A stretch of DNA of 8,632 nt from Pseudomonadota bacterium (lineage in GTDB: Bacteria > Pseudomonadota > Alphaproteobacteria > Azospirillales > Azospirillaceae): the NCBI GenBank assembly GCA_023416455.1, contig JAEZHQ010000422.1, forward strand, positions 1 through 8,632, in the 5' to 3' direction. Shown in pieces: positions 1 to 6,038 of the stretch. The position numbers and the translations under genes were made by a program. The notes under the pieces were generated by a model. The model ran no database searches. It had not been told where the DNA came from and worked only from the letters and a program-made list of their open reading frames with translations. Position 1 is the stretch's first letter; each line of letters starts with the position of its first letter.

Positions 1-2
1 CC

Positions 3-611
3 ACCGCCGCGGCGGTGCGCATCGGTCTTCCCCAGGATTTCTTCGACGACGTGATGCCCGAGGCGATCAAGCGGTTTTCCCGGGAAAGGCCGGGGGTTCA
101 CGTCGAGGTCAGCGCCGGACGCAACCCGGCCTTTGAGGAAGAGGTGCGCGCGGGCCGCCTGGACGTTGCGATCACCTACTTTCCATCGGGTTCGGACGCG
201 CATGGAACCTTGATCTCCTCCGTGCCGATGACGTGGCTCGGCGGAACGGAACTCGCAAAGCCGGGCGACGGCGAGCCCGTCCCGCTCGTCGTGTTCGACC
301 ACCCCTGCCTGTTCCGCCAGATCACCATACGGGCGTTGGAAGAGCGGCGGCAGCGCTGGCGGCTGGCGCTCACCACGCCGAGCCTGCCCGGCATCTGGGC
401 GGCGCTCCGTTCCTCATACGGCATCACGGCCAGAACCGCCCACCGCGTGCCCGCCGACATCCGTGAGCTGGGACCGGAGTTCGGCCTTCCGGCGTTGCCG
501 TCGATCGACGTGCGCATGCTCACGGCCACCGGATCGTCTCCGGCCGCTTCGCTCCTGCGCGATATCCTGGCCGAGGTCGTCCGCTCGAAGGTCGCCCGTC
601 CGCCGTCCTGA
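3..611 (+). CDS. LysR-family transcriptional regulator, C-terminal part (5' end outside window)
   Basis: This is the effector-binding half of a LysR-type regulator. The frame is open to the window edge, so the DNA-binding helix-turn-helix and the true start lie upstream; 202 residues are visible. The GTG at 15 is an internal valine: the visible fragment opens with VRIGLPQDF followed by MPEAIKRFSRERPGVHVEV, the usual first strand and helix of the periplasmic-binding-protein-like LysR effector domain. A later segment, AGRLDVAITY, is the typical 'low-affinity pocket' strand of this family. The C-terminus (LLRDILAEVVRSK) is the normal closing helix. LysR proteins are cytoplasmic tetrameric regulators whose ligand is often a small carboxylate or aromatic; no ligand can be assigned here. 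The gene converges on the AraC-type gene and is not divergent from the operon, so its target may lie to the left of the window. Confidence 0.88.
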   Translation, partial: TAAAVRIGLPQDFFDDVMPEAIKRFSRERPGVHVEVSAGRNPAFEEEVRAGRLDVAITYFPSGSDAHGTLISSVPMTWLGGTELAKPGDGEPVPLVVFDHPCLFRQITIRALEERRQRWRLALTTPSLPGIWAALRSSYGITARTAHRVPADIRELGPEFGLPALPSIDVRMLTATGSSPAASLLRDILAEVVRSKVARPPS

Positions 612-648
612 GCCGGGCCTTGCCGGTCTTTGTGCGGTCGGGTTCGAC

Positions 649-685
649 CCCGGGGCGCCCGATGGAAGCCATCGGGCGCCCCGGG
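649..685. terminator. Perfect 17-bp hairpin between convergent genes, possible bidirectional terminator
   Basis: Positions 649-665 and 669-685 are exact reverse complements over 17 bp, separated by the 3-base loop AAG. The hairpin sits 37 bp after the LysR stop and ends 2 bp before the AraC stop codon, so it serves the 3' ends of both convergent genes. No T-run follows on either strand, so it is not a textbook intrinsic terminator. It may block or slow polymerase, protect transcript 3' ends, or work with Rho. The termination function is inferred from position and symmetry. Confidence 0.6.
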
Positions 686-687
686 CA

Positions 688-1542
688 TCAGTGGAGGTAG
701 GACAGCTTCCCCATGGCGCGATACTGCCCGGGCGTGACGCCGAACACCTTCTTGAACACGCGCGCCATATGGGACTGGTCGGAAAAGCCGCAGGCCCCCG
801 CCGCCTCCACCAGGCTGACCCGTGACCGCAGCAGGCGCGCCACCGCGTTGGCGCGCTCCTGCAAGCGCCAGGTGTGAGGGCAGATCCCGAAGCTTTTCTT
901 GAAGTTCCGGATCAGGGCAAAGGGCGACATGCCGACCTCGCCCGCCAGCTCGTTGAGCGAGACGTTCTCGAAAAGTGTCTCGGCCAGGATCTTCCTTGCC
1001 AGCTCGGCCCTTTCATCGACGCACGGAGCGCCCACGGTCTGCGGACCCAGCACATCCAGATTCTGCGAAAGCCAGTCGAGGAACAGGCCGAAGCGGTCGC
1101 CACGCTCCCCGGCGGCCCCATCGACCTGGGAGCAGTAATGGATGTCGAAGAACAGCGACCCGATCGGAGTCCCGGCGGCGTGCACGGGCTTGTGAAAACG
1201 CAGGTTCCCGGCATTCGCCGCCGGAAGGCCGCAAGAGCGCGCCAGCGTTCCGGGGTGGAGATGCAGGCTGCGCATCCTCCAGCCCCGTCCGTCCAGCGGT
1301 CGCGCCGCGTGCACCTGATGGGCGCCGATCGCCACGAACTGGCCTTTGCCGACGGTATGGCTCGTCTCGTCGACGTCGATCCGCACCGCACCGCCGGTGA
1401 CCAGGATAAAGGTGAGAACATCATGGGAATGTGCCATGAATTCATGATTGTACCAGCCATGGTACAGAATGGATTCATGGAGATCAGGCGCATTCCAGCA
1501 CGACCGCAAGGACTGTCTGGCGACCTGATTCTCATCCTTCAT
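688..1542 (-). CDS. AraC/XylS-family transcriptional regulator, likely controller of the adjacent operon
   Basis: A 284-residue cytoplasmic regulator. The N-terminal ~100 residues look like an AraC-type cupin sensor (AHSHD at 37-41, then alternating strands to about residue 98). The C-terminus holds the two AraC helix-turn-helices: the first around residues 194-219 (VSLNELAGEVGMSPFALIRNF) and the second around 242-275, ending in the family signature CGFSDQSHMARVFKKVFG followed by TPGQYR. I place the start at the ATG complementing 1540-1542, because GGGAGGA lies just upstream on the minus strand at 6-bp spacing. The frame stays open to 1923, but that would run across the divergent control region and into the ligase gene. 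Divergence from the acyl-CoA ligase operon makes this the best candidate for its regulator, probably an activator responding to the pathway substrate. The ligand is unknown. Confidence 0.93.
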   Translation of the reverse strand: MKDENQVARQSLRSCWNAPDLHESILYHGWYNHEFMAHSHDVLTFILVTGGAVRIDVDETSHTVGKGQFVAIGAHQVHAARPLDGRGWRMRSLHLHPGTLARSCGLPAANAGNLRFHKPVHAAGTPIGSLFFDIHYCSQVDGAAGERGDRFGLFLDWLSQNLDVLGPQTVGAPCVDERAELARKILAETLFENVSLNELAGEVGMSPFALIRNFKKSFGICPHTWRLQERANAVARLLRSRVSLVEAAGACGFSDQSHMARVFKKVFGVTPGQYRAMGKLSYLH

Positions 1543-1860
1543 GCAAATCCTCCCGCATCGCTTCGGGCCTGAGCCGGCCTCACCGGATCGCACCGCAGGA
1601 CCGACACGATGAAACCTTCGGCCTCTCTCGTTCTTCAGGTCTTCCGAACCCACCCGCGCGTGGGAGGGTCCGGATAATCGGCCTGGGACTGCAATGTCCA
1701 ACCAGACTTGTAACGCGGATGCTTCCGGGTTTCTTGTACGATATTGCGCCCCGGGAAAGCTCCATCGGCGCATTATCGTACAAGACCATGCCGCCCCACT
1801 CGGATAGATCTTCGTACAGATTGTATTGCCGAACAACATAATCGTAGGGGCGGAATCATC
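1543..1860. promoter_or_regulatory. Divergent control region between the AraC regulator and the acyl-CoA ligase operon
   Basis: This 318-bp gap without a gene separates two divergent starts and should hold both promoters. Its right half is clearly more AT-rich than the genes. It carries the 19-bp inverted repeat described separately, plus extra half-site-like words: CTTGTA at 1707, CGTACAG at 1813, TTGTATTGCC at 1821 and ATCGTA at 1841. CATAAT at 1837-1842 resembles a -10 box, but it is very near the ATG and has no good -35. On the minus strand, TGGACA (1695-1700) and GATTAT (1674-1679) form a weak -35/-10 pair with a short 15-bp spacer. An imperfect inverted repeat, ACCCACCC/GGGAGGGT (1648-1669), lies in the probable AraC leader. 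No promoter is certain. Confidence 0.6.
1732..1785. repeat. 19-bp inverted repeat (18/19 match), probable operator
   Basis: The left arm at 1732-1750 reads TCTTGTACGATATTGCGCC. The right arm at 1767-1785 is its reverse complement except for one central base. The 16-bp spacer puts the arm centres 35 bp apart. The repeat lies 76 bp before the ligase ATG and about 190 bp before the AraC start, where a divergent operator would be expected. Arms of this length suggest two bound protein units or a DNA loop. A transcript hairpin is also possible but has no coding or terminator context here. The binding protein is not known; the neighbouring AraC regulator is the first candidate, although AraC proteins usually prefer direct repeats. 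Confidence 0.75.
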
Positions 1861-3387
1861 ATGGAGCAGAGCATCAAAGCTGCGGATTGGATTGCGCATC
1901 ATGCGATCGTATCGCCGTTCCAAATCGCCTGCATGGACATCGCGTCATCAAGAAAACGAACTTACTCCGAGCTTGATGAGCGGGTTTCACGCCTTGCCTC
2001 TTACATGAGAGAAACACTTTCGTTGCCAATCTGTGCACGCGTTCTGGTGCTTTCCAAGAACGACATTGATGTTTTTGAAATTCAATTCGCCTGCCAACGC
2101 GCCGGTTTGATCTTCGTTCCGGTGAACTGGCGCCTGACGGAGCGCGAAATCGCCTTCATCACCCAGGACTGCGGCGCCGATGTTCTTTTCTTCAGTCCCG
2201 AGTTCAACGAGATCGCCGGCACGCTGCACGAGCGCGGGCTGGTCGACCATCTGCTGGACATGAACGGCGGCCGCCCGAGCCGCTACGAAACATGCATCGC
2301 CCAATCCAGGCGCCTGGAGGCAGCGGTGCCACGCATCGAGGACGACTGCTGGGCCCTGATCTACACCTCGGGGACCACGGGCCATCCCAAGGGCGCCATG
2401 ATCAGCTACCGGATGGCCTTCTACAACGCGGTCGAGCTGTGCACGGCCTTCGACCTGGACGCCGGCAGCCGCAATCTGGTCGTCCTTCCCACCTTCCACA
2501 CGGGCGGCCTGAATGTGTTCGCCAACCCCGTGTTCCTTCGCGGCGCCACCAACATCGTCCTGCGCGATTTCGTGCCGGAGGAGGTGATCGGCCTGCTGAC
2601 GGACCCCACCGCCGGAATCACGCACCTGATGGCCGTGCCGACCATGCACGCGATGCTGGCCGCCGAGAGCGGGTTCGGCCGGCTGGCCGCCAGCGGGCTG
2701 CGCGGCATCGCCGTCGCCGGCGCCCCCTGCCCCGCCGCGACGATCGACGCCTACGAGCGGGTCGGCCTGCGGCTGCGCCAGTGCTGGGGCATGACGGAAG
2801 CCGGCCCGCTGGGAATACTCATGCCGCCGCACAGCCCGGCGGAAAAACGCGGCTCCTCCGGCCTGCCGGGCATGTTTCTCCAGGCCGCCATCGCCTCCGC
2901 CGACGGGCAGCGGATGCCGGACGGCGAAATCGGCGAACTCGTCGTCCGGGGGGCCGCCGTCACGCGCGGCTACTGGCAGCGCGACGAGGTCAACCGCCAG
3001 GTCTTCGACGCCTCCGGCTGGTTCCGCACCGGGGACGCCGCCTACCGCGACTCCGACGGCTACTACTACATCGTCGACCGCTGGAAGGACATGTACATAT
3101 CCGGCGGCGAGAACGTCTATCCCGCCGAGATCGAGCGCGTGCTCCATCTGGTCGAGGGCGTCGCCGAATGCGCCGTGGTCGGCCGGCCCGACGAGAAATG
3201 GGGCGAGGTCGGCCGCGCCTTCGTCGTTTGCCGGACGCCGGGCGCGATCAGCGCCGACGAGCTGGCCGCGCACTGCCGCCAGCATCTCGCGCGCTACAAG
3301 ATCCCGAAGGAATTCCTGTTCGTCGACGCCCTTCCCCGCACCGCCTCCGGCAAGATTCTCAAGAACAAGCTCAAAACCATCGCCTGA
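1861..3387 (+). CDS. AMP-forming acyl-CoA ligase (ANL superfamily)
   Basis: A 508-residue enzyme that activates a carboxylic acid with ATP to an acyl-adenylate and then a CoA thioester. All core ANL motifs are present: phosphate loop YTSGTTGHPKG (168-178), aromatic/adenine motif CWGMTE (308-313), GWFRTGD with the ribose-binding Asp392, hinge DRWKD with Arg407, the SGGENVYPAEIE segment (414-425), and PRTASGK ending in catalytic Lys498. Length and motif order match medium/long-chain or aromatic acid CoA ligases; which acid is used cannot be read. I chose ATG 1861, preceded by the moderate purine-rich site AGGGGCGG, over the in-frame upstream opening at 1744, which would translate through the inverted repeat. 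PRTASGK fits the PX4GK pattern known for lysine acetylation control of such enzymes. The first ~240 bp are about 49% GC against far higher GC later. It is the first gene of the operon. Confidence 0.93.
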   Translation: MEQSIKAADWIAHHAIVSPFQIACMDIASSRKRTYSELDERVSRLASYMRETLSLPICARVLVLSKNDIDVFEIQFACQRAGLIFVPVNWRLTEREIAFITQDCGADVLFFSPEFNEIAGTLHERGLVDHLLDMNGGRPSRYETCIAQSRRLEAAVPRIEDDCWALIYTSGTTGHPKGAMISYRMAFYNAVELCTAFDLDAGSRNLVVLPTFHTGGLNVFANPVFLRGATNIVLRDFVPEEVIGLLTDPTAGITHLMAVPTMHAMLAAESGFGRLAASGLRGIAVAGAPCPAATIDAYERVGLRLRQCWGMTEAGPLGILMPPHSPAEKRGSSGLPGMFLQAAIASADGQRMPDGEIGELVVRGAAVTRGYWQRDEVNRQVFDASGWFRTGDAAYRDSDGYYYIVDRWKDMYISGGENVYPAEIERVLHLVEGVAECAVVGRPDEKWGEVGRAFVVCRTPGAISADELAAHCRQHLARYKIPKEFLFVDALPRTASGKILKNKLKTIA

Positions 3388-3407
3388 CCCCGTGCCGCGA
3401 CAACGCG

Positions 3408-3477
3408 CGCACGGAAGAAATGATACGGACGGCGCCTGAAGGCGTCGCCGGTATGACGCACGCACAGAAGAAAGGAT
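3408..3477 (+). repeat. Imperfect direct repeat before the hydratase gene
   Basis: CGCACGGAAGAAATGAT at 3408-3424 and CGCACAGAAGAAAGGAT at 3461-3477 match at 15 of 17 bases, offset by 53 bp. The second copy contains the AAAGGA ribosome-binding site of the hydratase gene. Between them, CGGCGCC-TGAA-GGCGTCG (about 3429-3446) can form a 7-bp stem with one G-U pair. Together they fill most of the 96-bp gap, the longest within the operon. This may be a decayed duplication or an RNA processing or translation element; function is unknown. Confidence 0.4.
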
Positions 3478-3483
3478 GCCGTC

Positions 3484-4260
3484 ATGAGCCATGTCTCCTA
3501 CTCACGAACCGGAACCGTCGGCCGCATCGAGATGCAGCGGCCGCCCGCGAACAGCTACGAAGTGGCGTTCATGCGGGACCTCGACCGCGCGATCACGATG
3601 GCGGAGGACGACGCCGAATGCCGGGCCGTCATCATCCGCAGCGCCCTGCCCGGCTTCTTCTGCGGCGGCGCCGACATCAAGCGGTTCCAGGCGAACAGGC
3701 CGCACGAGAACATCGAGATGATCACGCTGGCCCACGAGACCCTGAGCCGGCCGTCGCAGAGCCGGAAAATCTACATCGCCGAGATGGCCGGGCACGCGCT
3801 CGGCGGCGGGTTCGAGATCGCCCTGGCCTGCGACCTGCGCTTCGCGGCGACGGGAAAATTCCTGCTCGGCCTGCCCGAAGTCAAGCTCGGCATCCTTCCC
3901 GGAAACGGCGGCACGCAGCGGCTGCCGGCCCTGCTCGGCGTCAACAGGGCGCTTGAACTCATGATCACCGGCCGCACGCTCACGCCCGAGGAGGCGCACG
4001 CGCTGGGCCTGGTCAACCGGCTGTATGAACCGGACGCGCTCGCGGCGGAGACGCTGGCCTTCGCCGAGGAGCTGGCGGCGTCGGCAACCCTCGCGGTCGG
4101 CAACATCAAGCGTTCGGTCTACGACGGCTATGCGCCCACCCTCCAGGCCGGCATGGCGGTGGAGCGGCGCAACATCGCCGAACTGTTCGCCTCGGCGGAC
4201 GCCGAGGAGGGGTTCGCCGCCTTCGTCGAACGGCGCAAGCCGCGCTTCTCCGGCAAGTAA
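3484..4260 (+). CDS. Enoyl-CoA hydratase/isomerase (crotonase family)
   Basis: A 258-residue cytoplasmic crotonase-fold enzyme, the usual length for the family, acting on a CoA thioester. The oxyanion-hole region appears as FFCGGADIK (58-66) and GHALGGGFE (103-111). Both acid/base glutamates of classical enoyl-CoA hydratase are present: Glu111 in GGGFEIALACD and Glu132 in LPEVKLGILPGNGGTQRL. Hydroxycinnamoyl-CoA hydratase-lyase, as I recall it, has serine at the first of these positions, so hydration or isomerisation is more likely than retro-aldol cleavage. The N-terminal PPANSYEVAFMRDLD replaces the more common NALN motif, as in a subgroup of uncharacterised hydratases. The start is supported by AAAGGA 7 bp upstream. 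It follows the ligase gene and probably uses the ligase product or a derivative. The exact substrate is unknown. Confidence 0.93.
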   Translation: MSHVSYSRTGTVGRIEMQRPPANSYEVAFMRDLDRAITMAEDDAECRAVIIRSALPGFFCGGADIKRFQANRPHENIEMITLAHETLSRPSQSRKIYIAEMAGHALGGGFEIALACDLRFAATGKFLLGLPEVKLGILPGNGGTQRLPALLGVNRALELMITGRTLTPEEAHALGLVNRLYEPDALAAETLAFAEELAASATLAVGNIKRSVYDGYAPTLQAGMAVERRNIAELFASADAEEGFAAFVERRKPRFSGK

Positions 4261-4291
4261 GCCGGTCCGCGTCCCAGGAAGGAGAGAACCG

Positions 4292-4987
4292 ATGACCCTT
4301 CAGCTCTACACCTGGCCGACACCGAACGGCCACAAGGCACAGATCATGCTCGAAGAGCTTGGCGTCGCCTACGAGCTGTGCCCGGTGAACATATTCGAGG
4401 GCGAGCAGTTCAGCGACGCCTACCGGAAAATCAACCCGAACAGACGCATTCCCGCCCTGGTCGACGCCACCGACCCGAGCGGGCCGCCGCTGTGCGTCTT
4501 CGAGTCCGGGGCCATCCTGCTGCACCTCGCGGAGAAATACGGCCGCTTCATCCCGGCCCACGCCCAAGGCCGCATGGCGGCCATCCAGTGGCTGATGTGG
4601 CAGGTCGGAGGACTGGGCCCGATGCTCGGCCAGGGCCAGCATTTCTGGACCTACGCCAAGGAAAAGCACCCCTATTCCATCAGCCGCTACACCAAGGAAG
4701 GCGAACGGCTCCTGGCGGTCATGGAAGACCATCTGGGCGCGCATGAATTCCTCGCCGACGACTATTCCATCGCCGACATCGCCTGCTTTCCCTGGGTGCG
4801 CATCCACAAGCTTGCCAATCTCAGCCTTGAGGGCATGCCCAACCTGCAACGCTGGTACGGCGCGATCCGCGGCCGCCCGGCGGTCAAGCGGGGCCTCGAC
4901 ATCCTGCGGAATCACCTCACCGGGGTCCCCAACACCGAGCGGGCGCACGACGTCATGTTCGGAAAGTCCCAGTTCTCCAAGCGCTGA
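4292..4987 (+). CDS. Glutathione S-transferase, Nu-class (YfcG/YghU-like)
   Basis: A 231-residue cytosolic protein with a thioredoxin-fold N-terminal domain (about 1-85) and an all-helical C-terminal domain (about 92-205). TWPTPNGHKAQIMLEELG near the start carries Thr10 and Asn12, equivalent to the glutathione-contacting Thr/Asn of E. coli YfcG rather than a catalytic Tyr or Ser. The cis-Pro motif RIPALVD (52-58) and FESGAILLHLAEKYG (70-84), which binds the glutathione gamma-glutamyl end, are intact. The C-terminal half shows QWLMWQVGGLGPMLGQ and DYSIADIACFPW, hallmarks of this subgroup. Nu-class enzymes are known as disulfide-bond reductases and organic peroxidases. Here, within a CoA-ligase operon, the enzyme may instead conjugate or isomerise a pathway intermediate (inference). 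AGGAAGGAG lies 7 bp before the ATG. Gaps of 31 bp on each side suggest cotranscription. Confidence 0.92.
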   Translation: MTLQLYTWPTPNGHKAQIMLEELGVAYELCPVNIFEGEQFSDAYRKINPNRRIPALVDATDPSGPPLCVFESGAILLHLAEKYGRFIPAHAQGRMAAIQWLMWQVGGLGPMLGQGQHFWTYAKEKHPYSISRYTKEGERLLAVMEDHLGAHEFLADDYSIADIACFPWVRIHKLANLSLEGMPNLQRWYGAIRGRPAVKRGLDILRNHLTGVPNTERAHDVMFGKSQFSKR

Positions 4988-5018
4988 CCCCCCGCCGGCC
5001 AAGAAGGACAAAAGAGCC

Positions 5019-5486
5019 ATGATCGGCATCAACGGGATCGCCCACACCATTCTGACCGTGTCGAATTTCGCGGCGGCCCACCGCTTCTACGCGCCTCTGA
5101 TGGAATCGTTCGGACTGGAGAAGGTCTTCGACAACGAGAACTTCGTGTACTGGGTCGGGGGGCGCACCGCGCTCGGCATCCAGGAAGCCGAGGCGGCCTA
5201 CCGGTCGGAGCGTTTCGTCCAGTACCGCGTCGGCCTGCATCACCTGTGCTTCCGGGCGAAGGAACGCGCCGACATCGACCGCACCGCCCGGCTGCTGGAG
5301 GACATGAAGGCCACCATCGTGCGCGGCCCGATGGAGGGCGGCTGGGCGCCCGGCTACTATTACGTGCTGTTCGAAGACCCGGACGGCATCCGTCTGGAGA
5401 TCTGCCACGTGCCCGGCCAGGGCGTGCTGGCGGAGGACACCGAATTCAACCCAGGCACGGACTTTCAAACCGGGAGGACGCCTTGA
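5019..5486 (+). CDS. VOC-superfamily metalloprotein (glyoxalase/dioxygenase fold)
   Basis: A 155-residue single-domain vicinal-oxygen-chelate protein with the paired beta-alpha-beta-beta-beta layout. The first module begins GIAHTILTVSNFAAAHRFYAP, with His9 as a probable metal ligand. The second contains GLHHLCFRAKERADIDR (His74 or His75) and ends FEDPDGIRLEICHVPG, where Glu127 is the usual carboxylate ligand. A divalent metal site is therefore likely. VOC members include glyoxalase I, ring-cleavage dioxygenases, epimerases and thiol transferases, and the sequence does not say which this is. It lies between the glutathione transferase gene and the transporter, so a glutathione- or CoA-linked isomerisation or lyase step is plausible. 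AGAAGGA stands 10 bp before the ATG. The in-frame upstream extension overlaps the transferase gene and was not used. Confidence 0.88.
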   Translation: MIGINGIAHTILTVSNFAAAHRFYAPLMESFGLEKVFDNENFVYWVGGRTALGIQEAEAAYRSERFVQYRVGLHHLCFRAKERADIDRTARLLEDMKATIVRGPMEGGWAPGYYYVLFEDPDGIRLEICHVPGQGVLAEDTEFNPGTDFQTGRTP

Positions 5487-5525
5487 GCATCCCTCTCCAC
5501 GGTGCGATCGGAGGACATTATCGCA

Positions 5526-6038
5526 ATGACAACGCTCTTCGTGGGTCTTGCCAACGTCCAGCTCTTCCTCTCGGGCGTCGCCGTCGTCCTGATGATGGCA
5601 AACATCACGGTTGATGTCCTGGGCTCCAAGCTGTTCGGCACCGGCGCCCCCGCCACCCTGGAGATGGTCTCCTACTACTACATGATCGCCGTGGTTTTCC
5701 TGCCGCTGGCGGCGATCGAGTTGAAGCGGGAGTACCTGATCGTCGATCTGTTCATGGATTTGGCGCCGGCCGGCCTGCGCCGCTGTTCCGAGCTGCTGCG
5801 CGTCGCCGCCACCGTCACGGCCTATGGGTTCCTCACCTGGCTGACCCTGACGAGCGCGCTGAAGTCCTACCGGACCGGCGAACTCGTCCTCAGCGCGGAG
5901 GTCATCCATATCTGGCCAGCCCGCTTCATCCTGCCCTTCGCCTTCGCCGTGGCGACGCTCGTGGCGGCCGGCGAGATCGCCGCCATCCTCGGGCGGGTGC
6001 GGACCGTCGGGCGGCCGGTCGCGGAGCACGGCCGATGA
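5526..6038 (+). CDS. dctQ: TRAP transporter small membrane subunit, DctQ-like
   Basis: A 170-residue inner-membrane protein with four predicted membrane spans (about 8-30, 45-66, 87-110 and 130-156), the standard topology of the small TRAP subunit. EMVSYYYMIAVVFLPLAAIELKREY (split 46-70) and the following DLFMDLAPAGLRR match the DctQ core, where the second helix is followed by basic residues. The protein pairs with DctM and receives substrate from the periplasmic binding protein. I chose ATG 5526 because GGAGGA lies 10 bp upstream; the in-frame GTG at 5502 would put that site inside the gene. Its stop overlaps the DctM start by 4 bp (ATGA), a sign of translational coupling. Confidence 0.9.
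   Translation: MTTLFVGLANVQLFLSGVAVVLMMANITVDVLGSKLFGTGAPATLEMVSYYYMIAVVFLPLAAIELKREYLIVDLFMDLAPAGLRRCSELLRVAATVTAYGFLTWLTLTSALKSYRTGELVLSAEVIHIWPARFILPFAFAVATLVAAGEIAAILGRVRTVGRPVAEHGR

Noticed and set aside
1744..1860. Upstream start for the acyl-CoA ligase at 1744
   Set aside because: The extra 39 residues resemble nothing in the family and would be encoded by the inverted repeat; ATG 1861 gives the usual N-terminus.
1543..1923. N-terminal extension of the AraC gene up to 1923 on the minus strand
   Set aside because: It would cross the divergent control region and overlap the ligase start. The start at 1542 has a strong ribosome-binding site and yields a normal-length protein.
1987..3492. 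Long minus-strand open frame opposite the ligase gene
   Set aside because: It lies antisense to a gene with all ANL motifs. Its Gly/Ala/Val/Asp-rich composition is typical of a shadow frame in high-GC DNA, and no domain is visible.
2292..3956. Plus-strand frame of about 550 codons overlapping the ligase and hydratase genes
   Set aside because: It is Arg/Pro/His-rich and frame-shifted relative to two well-supported genes, with no motif of its own.
3484..4260. Assignment of the crotonase gene as hydroxycinnamoyl-CoA hydratase-lyase, which would make this a ferulate operon
   Set aside because: Both classical hydratase glutamates are present and no vanillin dehydrogenase is in view, so a specific ferulate claim is not supported.
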